Below are positions 8,320 through 16,857 of a DNA stretch of 64,000 bases, piece after piece (position 1 is the first letter of the stretch; each line of letters begins with the position of its first letter). A program made the translations under genes and the position numbers. Below the pieces are notes generated by a model. That model had not been told where the DNA came from. It saw nothing but the letters and a program-made list of their open reading frames with translations, and made no database searches. This DNA is from Planctomycetota bacterium (lineage in GTDB: Bacteria; Planctomycetota; UBA8742; UBA2392): the NCBI GenBank assembly GCA_020638635.1, contig JACKIE010000002.1:372001-436000 (forward strand). Reading direction: 5' to 3'.

Positions 8320-9465
8320 CTACGGCGTCCAGATCGCCATGGCACGGCCGGGGTAGAGCCGCAGTTGCTCCTGCAACTCGGCGCTGAGCTGCTCGCTGAC
8401 CGCCTTCTCCACCTTGGGTTGCACGTCCTCGGCTTCGAGGCCCAGCAGCGCGCCCAGGCTCATGTCGCGGCCGTATTCGACCACGGTAAGGCCGCTGACG
8501 CCTGCCAGGCGTTCCGCTTCGGCCTTGGCGTCCTCAAAGTAACCGATCTTGTCGATCAGCCCGATGTTCTCGGCCTGAGTGGCGCTGAGAATGCGGCCGT
8601 CGGCGTAGGTTTCCCAATCGGGTTTCAGGCGGTCACCGCGGCCGTCCTTGACGATCTGCTTGAACTGCCCGTGCATCTCGTCCACCAGTTGCTGCAGCAA
8701 CTCGCGGCCTTGCCTGTATTCTTCCGATTGCGGGTCGGCGAACATGCTGCCCATGGTCTTGTTGCCGCCGGCCTTGATGGTGGCGTCCTGGCCCTTCACC
8801 ACGTCGGTGAGGGTGCCATGGAAGTTGAAGCCCTGGATCACCACGCCGATGCTGCCGGTCAGCGTGGTGCGGCTGGCCACGATGTAGTCGGCCGGCGCGC
8901 TGATGTAATAGCCGCCGCTGGCCGCCAGGTCCTTCATGTAGACCACCACCGGCTTGCCGGTCTCCTGGCGGAACGTGGCGATCTGGTGGTGGATCTGGTC
9001 ACTGGCCGTCACGCCGCCGCCCGGGCTGTTCACTTCCAGGATCACGGCGTGTACCTCGTTATCGGCCGCCGCACGGTTGAGGCCGTCGCCTACCATGGCA
9101 ACCGGGTCGATGCCGCCGCCGAACAGGCCGCCGCCTCCTTCCATGATCACGCCCTCTACACTGATCACGGCGATCTTGCCGCCCGTGCCCGACTCGCGGC
9201 GATACTCGACGACGCCGTGGGGGTCGTGCGTGCCGCCGCCCAGCACACCGGCGCCGCCGAACATCGCCAGCAAGATCAGCAGGTTGAAGCCGATCACGCC
9301 CACGAAAATGATCACGCCCAGCACGCGCCAGATATTGGTGCGCGGGCGCGACAGCCGGTACGGCTGGCTCGGCACGCCGGTGTATGGCCCCGGCGGCGGG
9401 GGCGGAGGCGGCGGCTGATAGCCCGGGTTGGGTGTCGGTGCCGGTGGGGGATTGGTCATGATCAA
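8320..9465 (-). CDS. sppA: Signal peptide peptidase SppA (S49)
   Basis: A 381-residue single-domain (36K-type) S49 serine protease that degrades cleaved signal peptides in the membrane. Residues 1-30 are proline-rich with an eight-proline run. One TM helix follows at about 42-64 (WRVLGVIIFVGVIGFNLLIL). The protease core shows IAVISVEGVIMEG, EVNSPGGGVTASD, the nucleophile segment DLAASGGYY (Ser about 183) and TLTGSIGVVIQG. The catalytic Lys should lie in the following ~50 residues, as in Bacillus SppA, but is not obvious by eye. The proline-rich cytoplasmic tail is unusual. It overlaps the B12-domain gene by 4 bp. Confidence 0.93.
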   Translation of the reverse strand: MIMTNPPPAPTPNPGYQPPPPPPPPGPYTGVPSQPYRLSRPRTNIWRVLGVIIFVGVIGFNLLILLAMFGGAGVLGGGTHDPHGVVEYRRESGTGGKIAVISVEGVIMEGGGGLFGGGIDPVAMVGDGLNRAAADNEVHAVILEVNSPGGGVTASDQIHHQIATFRQETGKPVVVYMKDLAASGGYYISAPADYIVASRTTLTGSIGVVIQGFNFHGTLTDVVKGQDATIKAGGNKTMGSMFADPQSEEYRQGRELLQQLVDEMHGQFKQIVKDGRGDRLKPDWETYADGRILSATQAENIGLIDKIGYFEDAKAEAERLAGVSGLTVVEYGRDMSLGALLGLEAEDVQPKVEKAVSEQLSAELQEQLRLYPGRAMAIWTP

Positions 9466-9893
9466 GCCTCCTGTTTCGCGCGCCGCTTGGGCACTTCTTC
9501 GTTGAGGTACTTCGCGATCTCGCGCGTGTCGGTGCCGGGTCCGAACAGGCGCCCGACGCCAAGCCTTAACAACTCCTGTACGTCTTTCTCGGGGATAACG
9601 CCCCCGCCGAACAGCAGAATTCCCTGCGCTTGCTGTTGTTTCAGCAGTTCCAGCACGCGCGGGAACAGCGTCATGTGCGCGCCGGACAGGCTGCTGAGCC
9701 CGATGGCGTCGGCGTCCTCCTGGATCGCGGCGTGCACGATCATCTCCGGCGTCTGGCGCAGCCCGGTGTAGATCACTTCCATACCCGCGTCGCGCAGGCT
9801 GGCGGCCACGATCTTCGCGCCCCGGTCATGGCCGTCCAAACCGGCCTTGGCCACCAGCACCCGGATCGGCCGCTCTTTGTTGTCTGACGCCAT
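9462..9893 (-). CDS. Stand-alone cobalamin-binding domain (methylmalonyl-CoA mutase C-terminal type)
   Basis: A 143-residue B12-binding Rossmann domain. It has the lower-ligand motif DGHDRG (DxHxxG), the SSLSGAHM loop and a GGG turn (LLFGGGVIPEKDV), in the order seen in the small subunit or C-terminal domain of methylmalonyl-CoA and related acyl-CoA mutases. The large catalytic subunit is not in this window, so the reaction cannot be fixed. It is cotranscribed with sppA (4-bp overlap). Confidence 0.9.
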   Translation of the reverse strand: MASDNKERPIRVLVAKAGLDGHDRGAKIVAASLRDAGMEVIYTGLRQTPEMIVHAAIQEDADAIGLSSLSGAHMTLFPRVLELLKQQQAQGILLFGGGVIPEKDVQELLRLGVGRLFGPGTDTREIAKYLNEEVPKRRAKQEA

Positions 9894-9988
9894 GTCGCCC
9901 TTTCAGCCGATGCTTCCAGTCAACCGTGCCATCCGCATTGGTAATTGGAAATTGGTTACGGGTAATTTGCTGTTCAACCACCGTCGGC

Positions 9989-10876
9989 TCAACCAAGCAG
10001 GAACTGTTCCTTGGCGTTGTAGCTGCTGCGCACGAAGGGGCCGCTGGCGACCTTGGGGAAGCCCATCGCCAGCGCCTCATCACGGATCTCATCGAACTCA
10101 CGGGGTTCGTAGTAACGTTTTACCTCGGCCAGGCCTGGCTCCGGCTTCAGGTACTGGCCCACGGTCAGCATGTCCACGCCCGCCGCGCGCAGGTCGCGTA
10201 GCACGCTGCTGACCTCCTCGCGGGTTTCGCCCAGGCCCACCATCAGGCCGCTCTTGGTGGTCATGGTCGGGGCGACCTGCTTGACGCGCGCCAGCACGGC
10301 CAGGCTGCGGCGGTACACGCTGCCCGGCTGGATGCTGCGGTACAGCGACGGAACGGTCTCAATGTTGTGGTTGAAGATACGCGGCCCGGAGTCCACTACG
10401 CGCTCGATCTGCTCATGCCGGCCCTGGAAATCGGGCGTCAGCACCTCAATGGTGGCATCAGGCAGCGCCGCCTTGAGTGCCACCACAACGGCCGCCCAGT
10501 GCGCGCTGCCGCCATCGGCCAAGTCGTCGCGGTCCACGCTGGTCACCACAACATGGGAAAGCTTCATGGCGGCGGCGGTCTCCGCCAGGCGCCGGGGCTC
10601 GTCGGGATCGGGTGGGTTGGGCGGACGGCCGGACTTCACGCTGCAGAACTGACAGCGGCGGGTGCAGGTGTCGCCCAGGATCATGAACGTCGCGGTGCCG
10701 TGGGTGAAACACTGCGCCTTGTTGGGGCAGTTGGCTTCTTCGCACACGGTGTGCAGCCGCTGGTGGTCCAGCAGGTCGTCAAGCGGCTTCTGGCCCCGGC
10801 TGCGCGGCAGCGGGCGTTTCAGCCAGGGCGGCAGGCGGCGCTGGCGCCCGGCAGATGGTGTATCGGCGACGTTCAT
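9989..10876 (-). CDS. lipA: Lipoyl synthase
   Basis: A 295-residue radical-SAM enzyme that inserts two sulfurs into octanoyl groups on lipoyl domains. The start at 10876 gives MNVADTPSAGRQRRLPPWL followed by a canonical LipA core. The auxiliary cluster motif CEEANCPNKAQC is at about 44-55. The radical-SAM CTRRCQFC is at about 70-77. Other core segments are VVTSVDRDDLADGG, FNHNIETVP, and the closing SGPFVRSSYNA with its conserved RSSY. Length matches the family. It diverges from the baeRF gene across 110 bp. Confidence 0.96.
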   Translation of the reverse strand: MNVADTPSAGRQRRLPPWLKRPLPRSRGQKPLDDLLDHQRLHTVCEEANCPNKAQCFTHGTATFMILGDTCTRRCQFCSVKSGRPPNPPDPDEPRRLAETAAAMKLSHVVVTSVDRDDLADGGSAHWAAVVVALKAALPDATIEVLTPDFQGRHEQIERVVDSGPRIFNHNIETVPSLYRSIQPGSVYRRSLAVLARVKQVAPTMTTKSGLMVGLGETREEVSSVLRDLRAAGVDMLTVGQYLKPEPGLAEVKRYYEPREFDEIRDEALAMGFPKVASGPFVRSSYNAKEQFLLG

Positions 10877-10986
10877 GGCGCTGGTGACTATAGCGGTTTT
10901 GGATGAGATCGTGCCAGTCCCCCGTTTGCACTGCGGGCAGCTTTGACTATCCTCTCCGCCCGCCAACTGGCCGTCAGGAGAAATCG

Positions 10987-12114
10987 ATGGACCTCAAGGG
11001 TCGTTTGCAGGCGCTGGCTACTCTGGAATCCCAGTATCCGCACGTTCTGTCCGTCTACCTTCGCTGCCGCGAAGGCGGCCACGACAGGCGCAAGGAAAAC
11101 CTGATCTTCATCAAGAATCGCGCGGCCGAGCTGGAGCGCGTGCTGGGCGGCGACAAGCGCGGCATCGACTTCCTGCGCCAGGGCGTCGCACAGGCCGATC
11201 TGATCCGCAAGCAGGACCTGAGCCCGAACGTGATCGGGCTGGCGCTGTTCCTGCAGGGCGACAAGGTGATCGAGCGTTTCGAGACCTCGATCCCGTTCGA
11301 AGACCAGGTGGCCTACCGGCGCTTCCCGTTCATCAGCCAGCTGGCGTTCATCGGCGAGGAGTTCGAGCCTTACGCCGTGGTGGCGATCGACAGCCGCAAC
11401 GCGCGCATCTTTGAAATCGCGCTCGGCGAGCTGGTGGACACCAGCGCGATCAAGAACGAAGTGCACCGCCGCATCCACCGCGGCGGCTGGTCGCAGATGC
11501 GCTTCCAGCGCGGCATAGAGGGCGAAAAGCACGCACACATCCAGGAAGTCGCCGACGCGCTGGCGGGGCTGGTTTCGAAGCACCGCTACAAGCGCATCGT
11601 GGTGATCGGGCCGGACAAGTCGCGCAGCATTCTGCGCGAATGCCTGACTTCTGACGTCGCGCGCCGGGTGATCGACGGTGAACGCGCCGACTCGCGCGCC
11701 GCGGACCACGAGCTGCTGCAGACCGCGGTGGACTACTTCCGCAGCGCCGAGTCGGACGAAGAAAGCCACAAGATCGAGCGCATCGTGCGCGAGATCCACT
11801 CCAGCACCATGGGCGTCTCGGGCCTTGAGGACACGCTGACCTACCTCTCGCGCGGCCAGGCCTACGAGGTGCTGCTCCCGGCTGAGATGAAGCGCCAGGG
11901 CAGCCAGTGCAACGCCTGCGGAATGATTTTCAAGGACCACACCGACACCTGCCACGCCTGCGACAGCAGCGACGTCACGGACGTGGACCTCAAGGAGGTG
12001 GTGACCCGTACGGCCGTGAAGTTCGGCACCAAGCTGGAATTCGTGAAGAACAACGACTTCCACGGCAAGCTGGGAGGCGCGGCAGCCCTGCTGCGCAGCC
12101 CGCGGATGTCGTAA
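10987..12114 (+). CDS. Bacterial archaeo-eukaryotic release-factor-like protein (baeRF family)
   Basis: A 375-residue protein. ATG 10987 follows an AGGAG site. It carries eRF1-like features: VLSVYLRC near the N-terminus, a central domain with the loop HRGGWSQMRFQR in the place where eRF1 has its GGQ, and a C-terminal L7Ae-like segment (YKRIVVIGPDKSRSIL). A zinc-ribbon candidate, CNAC-x10-CHAC, sits near residues 307-324, followed by the closing strand. These bacterial relatives of eRF1/Pelota are proposed to act on ribosomes in rescue or quality control. This one has Trp where GGQ would have Gln, which is characteristic of baeRFs. Role inferred. Confidence 0.8.
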   Translation: MDLKGRLQALATLESQYPHVLSVYLRCREGGHDRRKENLIFIKNRAAELERVLGGDKRGIDFLRQGVAQADLIRKQDLSPNVIGLALFLQGDKVIERFETSIPFEDQVAYRRFPFISQLAFIGEEFEPYAVVAIDSRNARIFEIALGELVDTSAIKNEVHRRIHRGGWSQMRFQRGIEGEKHAHIQEVADALAGLVSKHRYKRIVVIGPDKSRSILRECLTSDVARRVIDGERADSRAADHELLQTAVDYFRSAESDEESHKIERIVREIHSSTMGVSGLEDTLTYLSRGQAYEVLLPAEMKRQGSQCNACGMIFKDHTDTCHACDSSDVTDVDLKEVVTRTAVKFGTKLEFVKNNDFHGKLGGAAALLRSPRMS

Positions 12115-12139
12115 CGTCGGTGCCTTGCGGATAGACTGC

Positions 12140-12161
12140 AGACGGGCCTCCGGGCCCGTCT
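12140..12161 (+). terminator. Hairpin terminator after the baeRF gene
   Basis: A 9-bp perfect stem (12140-12148 with 12153-12161) has a TCCG loop 26 bp after the stop. The U-tract is only two or three bases, so it is a weak terminator by itself. Confidence 0.55.
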
Positions 12162-12199
12162 TGCCATTTGGCTGATGCCGAGCTGAGCAAAGATTCGGT

Positions 12200-12628
12200 T
12201 CAGTTCCCGATCAGAGGAAGCTTCGGCGCGACGAACATCAGCACGTAGGTAAGGGCATTGCCAAGACCAACGGCCAGCGCAAACCAGCCGCTGAAGAACT
12301 CTTTCCAGAGGCTCACGACGAAGTACTCAATCGCCACGGTCACCGGCCAGTAATAAACGAAAGTCTCCACGCCGAACTCGTGAGTAGGGATCGCAGAACC
12401 GGCCAGACACAAGACGCCAAACAGCATGGACGCCGCGTTTGCCGCGGTCACCACCAGCAGGCAGGAACCCCAGGAAATCGGGGTGTAGTCGGTGTTGCGC
12501 CTCGCGGCTTTTGTGGACGAAAGCCGCAGAACCGTGGCTTCAAGCGCAATGCTGAGCGGAACCACGTACGCGGTGAGGATCGCACCTTGTGCGAAGTAGA
12601 GCCCGGGCCAGCCCGAGTTGGCAAGCAT
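12200..12628 (-). CDS. Four-TM membrane protein of unknown function
   Basis: A 142-residue hydrophobic protein with about four membrane segments: LYFAQGAILTAYVVPLSIAL, CLLVVTAANAASMLFGVLCLAG, a YWPVTVAIEYFVVSL helix and FALAVGLGNALTYVLMFV. A basic loop with several Arg and Lys separates the first two. No family was recognised. It lies between the baeRF gene, which converges on it, and the phosphohexomutase on the same strand 46 bp upstream. Confidence 0.65.
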   Translation of the reverse strand: MLANSGWPGLYFAQGAILTAYVVPLSIALEATVLRLSSTKAARRNTDYTPISWGSCLLVVTAANAASMLFGVLCLAGSAIPTHEFGVETFVYYWPVTVAIEYFVVSLWKEFFSGWFALAVGLGNALTYVLMFVAPKLPLIGN

Positions 12629-12674
12629 GACTCAATTTCACGTCCGCGCGTGTGCGGGGGCAAGAGACTGAAAC

Positions 12675-14084
12675 CTACTCCGCCGGCTGGCCGATCAGTT
12701 CGGTGACCTGCTTGAACTTCGCCAGCAGCAGCTCGCGGGTGTTGGCCTCCAGGTTCAGGCGCACCAGGGGCTCGGTGTTGCTCGCGCGCAGGTTGAACCA
12801 CCACTCGGGATAGCTCACAGTCACGCCGTCCAGCTGGTCGATCTCCGCGTCCTTGAACGCTTCGGCCACGCGGGCGAACACATCCTCCTTGTCCTTCACC
12901 TTGAAGTTGACCTCGCCGGTCTGGGCGTAGCGCTTGATCGGCTTGACCAGCTCGGACAGCGGCTCGCCGCTCAGGCCCATGGCGTTCAGCACCTCGATCA
13001 CCGCGATGATCGCGCTGTCGGCGTAGAAGTTGTCCTTGAAGTAGTAGTGCCCCGCCAGTTCGCCGCCGAAAATGCAGCCGATCTTGCGCATCGTGGCCTT
13101 CATGTAGCTGTGGCCCACGCGCTCGCGCAGGGGGCGCCCGCCCGCGGCCTCGATCACCTCCGCCACAGCGCGGCTGCTGCGCAGGTCATACAGCACGGCC
13201 GAGCCCTTGTGGCGCTTCAGCAGTTCCTGGCCCAGCAGGGCGGTGATCATGTCCTGGCCCACGGGCGTGGCGGTTTCGTCCACGAACACCGCGCGGTCCG
13301 CGTCGCCGTCGAACGCGATGCCCAGCCGGCAGCCATGCGCCTTCACCAGTTCGCACAAGGGCTTCAGGTTCTCGAGCTTGCTGGGGTTGGCCTCGTGGTT
13401 GGGGAAGCTGCCGTCGAGTTGGCCGTTGATCACGTGCAGCTCAAGACCCAACGAGCGCAGGAAACCCAGGTAAATGCCGCCCATGCCGTTGGCGGGATCC
13501 ACGGCCACCTTTATGGCGTCCGGCGTGCGCTTCACGAAGCGGCGGATGTGCCGCACGTAGCCCTGGAATGCGCTGGGGCTCAGGCCGAAAGGCGTGGCCA
13601 CCGGGTGCTCGTCCTTTTCGCCCACGGGAAAAAGGGAGATGCCGGGGTTGGCTGACCACTTGGGTGGCGGCTCTGGCGCGGTTTTGGCCAGTTCTTCGAT
13701 TTCGGTGAGGCCGGTGTCGTAGGCGATGGGCACGGCGTCTTCGCGGCAGAACTTGATGCCGTTGTAGCGCGCGGGGTTGTGGCTGGCGGTGATCATGGCG
13801 CCGCCCTGGGCCGGCTGCTCGCGCCCCGCCACGGCCCAGTACAACATGGGCGTGCTGCACGGGCCCACGAACTCGGCCATGGCGCCGCCGGTGGCCAGGC
13901 CGTCCATGAACGCGGCCGCGAGCTCCGGGCCGGTGGGGCGGGCGTCGATGCCGACGACCACGCGGGGGTGATCGTTGTCTTCGCCGAGCAGCTTGGCGAA
14001 GCCATAGCCGATGCGGAACGCAATGGGCGCATTCAGCTGGTCAGGCACCGTGCCGCGGACATCGTAAGCCTTGAACAGCCCCAT
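12675..14084 (-). CDS. Phosphomannomutase/phosphoglucomutase
   Basis: A 469-residue alpha-D-phosphohexomutase that interconverts hexose 1- and 6-phosphates. It feeds sugar-nucleotide synthesis for LPS or exopolysaccharide. All four domains are visible: N-terminal FKAYDVRGTVPDQLN, the phosphoserine loop TASHNPARYNGIK (Ser about 98), the metal-binding FDGDADRA (about 259), a sugar-binding GGELAGHYYF segment, and the phosphate-binding ASNTEPLVRLNLE near the C-terminus. This is the ManB/AlgC-like arrangement, so dual specificity is likely. It diverges from the carbamoyltransferase across 212 bp. Confidence 0.93.
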   Translation of the reverse strand: MGLFKAYDVRGTVPDQLNAPIAFRIGYGFAKLLGEDNDHPRVVVGIDARPTGPELAAAFMDGLATGGAMAEFVGPCSTPMLYWAVAGREQPAQGGAMITASHNPARYNGIKFCREDAVPIAYDTGLTEIEELAKTAPEPPPKWSANPGISLFPVGEKDEHPVATPFGLSPSAFQGYVRHIRRFVKRTPDAIKVAVDPANGMGGIYLGFLRSLGLELHVINGQLDGSFPNHEANPSKLENLKPLCELVKAHGCRLGIAFDGDADRAVFVDETATPVGQDMITALLGQELLKRHKGSAVLYDLRSSRAVAEVIEAAGGRPLRERVGHSYMKATMRKIGCIFGGELAGHYYFKDNFYADSAIIAVIEVLNAMGLSGEPLSELVKPIKRYAQTGEVNFKVKDKEDVFARVAEAFKDAEIDQLDGVTVSYPEWWFNLRASNTEPLVRLNLEANTRELLLAKFKQVTELIGQPAE

Positions 14085-14296
14085 GCGTTTCTCCGGTGTG
14101 CGCCGACAGCATAAGACGATGCGCGCGCGACGCCACAGCCTGCGCCTTTACATTCAGAATGCGCGGTGCATGCTGACAGGACATGAGGCGGCAGGCGTCG
14201 GGCGGCAGCACCGCTCACGCCTACCGCCTCACGCCTGCAAGCGCGACTCTGACTAAGGCTGCAGGACCATCGCCAAGCAGAAGACAGGGGACGAAC

Positions 14297-15316
14297 ATGA
14301 GCGACATCCGCGGCCGTGACTTCCTGAAACTGGCCGACTTCGAGACAGCCGAGATTGACGACATCCTGAAGCTCGCCTTCGAGATGAAGCGCGAGCAGCG
14401 CCACTGGAGCCTGAAGGGCAAGACCATCATCATGCTGTTTTTCAACAGCAGCCTGCGCACGCGCACCAGCTTCGAGATCGGTGCGGCGCAGCTCGATGCC
14501 CAGCCGGTGGTGCTGAACGTGGGGCAGGACGCCTGGAACCTGGAGTGGCAGGAGGGCGTGATCATGAACGGCAACAGCCCCGAACACATCAAGGACGCCG
14601 CCAAGGTGCTTTCGCGCTACGGCGACATCCTGGCCGTGCGCAGCTTCCCGCGCATGCAGAGTTACGAGCAGGACCGCCAGGACCCGATTCTGAGTTCATT
14701 CAGCAAGTACGCGTCCGCGCCGCTGATCAACCTGGAAAGCGCCGTCGAGCACCCCTGCCAGGGCCTGGCCGATCTGATGACCCTGCGTGAAATCTTCAAC
14801 CAGAACACCCGCGGCAAGAAAGTGGTGCTGACCTGGGCGCCCCACGTCAAGCCGTTGCCGCTGGCGGTGCCGCACAGCTTCCTGCTGGCGGCGGCCATGG
14901 GCGGCTGCGATATCACCGTCGCGCACCCGCGCAAATTCGAGCTGGAGGAAGCCGTGATGCAGCAGGCCAAGAGCATCGCGGCCAAGACCGGCGGCAACAT
15001 CAAGGTGTCGCATGACCAGGACGAAGCCTTCCGTGGCGCCGAGGTAGTGTACGCCAAGAGCTGGCTGAGCCTCGAGCATTACGGGCGCATGGAAGAGGAG
15101 TTTGCCTACCGCGCCACGCTGCCCAACTGGACGATCAACGAGGAAAAGATGGCGCTGACCAGCCGCGCCAAGTTCATGCACTGCCTGCCGATCCGCCGCA
15201 ACGTGGTGGCCACGGACGGCGTGCTCGACCACGACGACTGCGTGGTGTACCAGCAGGCCGAGAACCGTCTGCACGCCCAGAAGGCCCTGCTGGTAAAGAT
15301 GCTCGGCGAAAGCTGA
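14297..15316 (+). CDS. argF': N-acyl-L-ornithine carbamoyltransferase, predicted N-succinylornithine type
   Basis: A 339-residue transcarbamylase of the AOTCase/SOTCase branch, not ordinary OTCase. The start at 14297 gives MSDIRGRDFLKLADF. Landmarks are the carbamoyl-phosphate motif SSLRTRTSF (about 51-59), HPCQGLAD, TWAPHVKPLPLAVPHS and HCLPIRRNVVATD, all close to Xanthomonas AOTCase as I recall it. The known specificity residue, Glu92 in that enzyme and Pro90 in Bacteroides SOTCase, aligns with Pro95 here (NGNSPEHI), which predicts succinylornithine as substrate. It works in arginine synthesis. It is a single-gene unit ended by a hairpin. Confidence 0.9.
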   Translation: MSDIRGRDFLKLADFETAEIDDILKLAFEMKREQRHWSLKGKTIIMLFFNSSLRTRTSFEIGAAQLDAQPVVLNVGQDAWNLEWQEGVIMNGNSPEHIKDAAKVLSRYGDILAVRSFPRMQSYEQDRQDPILSSFSKYASAPLINLESAVEHPCQGLADLMTLREIFNQNTRGKKVVLTWAPHVKPLPLAVPHSFLLAAAMGGCDITVAHPRKFELEEAVMQQAKSIAAKTGGNIKVSHDQDEAFRGAEVVYAKSWLSLEHYGRMEEEFAYRATLPNWTINEEKMALTSRAKFMHCLPIRRNVVATDGVLDHDDCVVYQQAENRLHAQKALLVKMLGES

Positions 15317-15332
15317 GGCCGCCAAATCGAAA

Positions 15333-15354
15333 CCGCCCGGGATGTCCCGGGCGG
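15333..15354. terminator. Bidirectional hairpin between convergent genes
   Basis: A GC-rich 10-bp inverted repeat (15333-15342 with 15345-15354) lies 17 bp after the carbamoyltransferase and just beyond the universal stress gene. No clear U-run is present. Confidence 0.5.
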
Positions 15355-15356
15355 GC

Positions 15357-15380
15357 GGGCGACGCAAGCGTCGCCCCTAC
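15357..15380. repeat. Copy 1 of the GTAGGGGCGACG palindromic repeat
   Basis: A 24-base element containing the palindrome GGGCGACGCAAGCGTCGCCC. On the minus strand it reads GTAGGGGCGACGC..., and its TAG is the stop codon of the universal stress gene (15377-15379). An exact copy in the other orientation lies inside murD at 17323-17346. Confidence 0.85.
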
Positions 15381-16267
15381 TTCGGGCGAACCAGGTAGAC
15401 GGCGCAGTTGGCGCGGCGGACTACCTTGTCGGCCACGCTGCCGATCAGGGCGCGTTCCACGCCGGTGCGGCCGTGGGTGCCCATCACCACCAGGTCGCAG
15501 TGGTGGGTCTCGGCGTAGGCGGCGATCTGTTTGCCCGGGTCGCCGCGCTTGACGGCGCCGATGGTTTCGAAGTTCTTCATCAGCTCGGCAGGGAGCTGCT
15601 TGCGCATCTCTTCGAGGGCGTGCTTGCGCAGCTCTTTCAGGATGATGTGGCGCTCTTCTTCCACGTGGGTGCTGATCAGGCTGTCGTCGATCACGTGCAG
15701 CACGAACAGCTCTGCGTCCATGTCCTCCGTCATCGCCACCGCCGCGTTCAATGCGCGCTTCGAAGTGTCCGAGAAGTCCGTGGGGAACAGGATGCGCTCG
15801 AAAGGCTTGGCGCGCTTCTTGGCGTGCTTGACCTTGCCCTTGGGGGCCTTGGTCACGATCACCGGGCAGTCCGACTCGTGCACCACGCGGTCCGCCACGC
15901 TGCCCAGGAAGAAGCGGGCGACGGCGCCGTGGCCATGGGTGCCGACCACGATCAGGTCGGCCTTGTGGCGTTTGGCGTGGTCGGCGATTTCCCGTGCGGG
16001 CGAGCCGCTGAGCAGGTAGCGGTTCAGCTTGGCGTTCTTGACCGGGACCTTCACCTTGTTCAGCGCCTCTTCGGCGCCGGTCATCAGTTCCTTGCTGAGT
16101 GAAGCGAACGGGTAGCCCGCGTAAGCGTACACCGTGGCGTCCACCACGTTCACCACGTCGAGGTTCGCCGCGTAGTATTCGGCCAGCTCGGTGGCCAGCT
16201 TGATGGCCGTCTCGGCCGTATCGCTGAAATCGGTCGGTACGACGATGCGCTTGAACTTGTTGATCAT
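15377..16267 (-). CDS. Tandem universal stress protein (two UspA domains)
   Basis: 296 residues made of two UspA repeats. The start at 16267 has an AGGGGG site and gives MINKFKRIVVPTDFSDTAE. Repeat 1 has the ATP-loop signature VVGTHGHGAVARFFLGSVADRV, repeat 2 has FERILFPTDFSDTSKRA and VMGTHGRTGVERALIGSVADKV. Both carry the G-2x-G-9x-G(S/T) nucleotide motif, so both halves probably bind ATP. UspA proteins act in stress survival in the cytoplasm. Its stop codon is supplied by a palindromic repeat. Confidence 0.93.
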   Translation of the reverse strand: MINKFKRIVVPTDFSDTAETAIKLATELAEYYAANLDVVNVVDATVYAYAGYPFASLSKELMTGAEEALNKVKVPVKNAKLNRYLLSGSPAREIADHAKRHKADLIVVGTHGHGAVARFFLGSVADRVVHESDCPVIVTKAPKGKVKHAKKRAKPFERILFPTDFSDTSKRALNAAVAMTEDMDAELFVLHVIDDSLISTHVEEERHIILKELRKHALEEMRKQLPAELMKNFETIGAVKRGDPGKQIAAYAETHHCDLVVMGTHGRTGVERALIGSVADKVVRRANCAVYLVRPK

Positions 16268-16356
16268 GGCGCCCCCTGGACTTTGGCGAGACTCTACAAG
16301 CGGCGCGGCCGCGTACAACCTTCCACAGCCGGCCCCTGCCCGCTAGCATCAACGCG

Positions 16357-16836
16357 GTGAAAAGGGCCGCGATTCCATTGTTGCTGGGCGCAATGATGCT
16401 GCTTACCGGCTGCGTCGAGCGCCGCATTTACGTGCGCTCGGAGCCGCCGGGGGCCGACGTTTACATCGACGGCGAATGGATCGGCACCACCCGCCCCGAA
16501 GACCACGTGAATGGCCCCCTGTACGCCAATTTCATCTTCTACGGCACGCGCGAATACACCATACGCAAGCCGGGCTACCAGACCGTCAGCGGCCGCATTG
16601 AGCTCGAGGCTCCCTGGTACGAGTACCCGCCGATCGACTTCTTTGCTGAGGTGCTGACGCCTTGGTACATCGTCGACGAGCACGAGATCAACGTGACCAT
16701 GCAAAAGGCCAAGCCCGCCGACGTGGAAGGGCTGTACCAGCGCGCCCGGGATTACCGATATGCCTCAAGGGCGGAAGACCGCTACGAGTACGACTTCCTC
16801 TGGCGGCCACGGCGTTGGGAGCCGCGCAAAGACTAG
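16357..16836 (+). CDS. PEGA-domain lipoprotein
   Basis: A 159-residue exported lipoprotein starting at GTG 16357. It has a signal peptide with lipobox LLTGC, then a PEGA repeat (VRSEPPGADVYIDGEWIGTT) followed by ReyTIRKPGYQTV-like strands, the typical beta-sandwich repeat of surface proteins. The C-terminal third is rich in Tyr, Arg and Trp (YQRARDYRYASRAEDRYEY). PEGA domains are thought to mediate surface or cell-wall interactions. No partner is visible. It precedes murD by 21 bp and could be cotranscribed with it. Confidence 0.85.
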   Translation: MKRAAIPLLLGAMMLLTGCVERRIYVRSEPPGADVYIDGEWIGTTRPEDHVNGPLYANFIFYGTREYTIRKPGYQTVSGRIELEAPWYEYPPIDFFAEVLTPWYIVDEHEINVTMQKAKPADVEGLYQRARDYRYASRAEDRYEYDFLWRPRRWEPRKD

Positions 16837-16857
16837 CACACCAGCAGGGGTTCAGCC

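Noticed and set aside
10888..12063. 391-codon minus-strand frame over the baeRF gene
   Set aside because: Composition and lack of any domain show it is the antisense shadow of the real gene, which has RBS and recognisable motifs.
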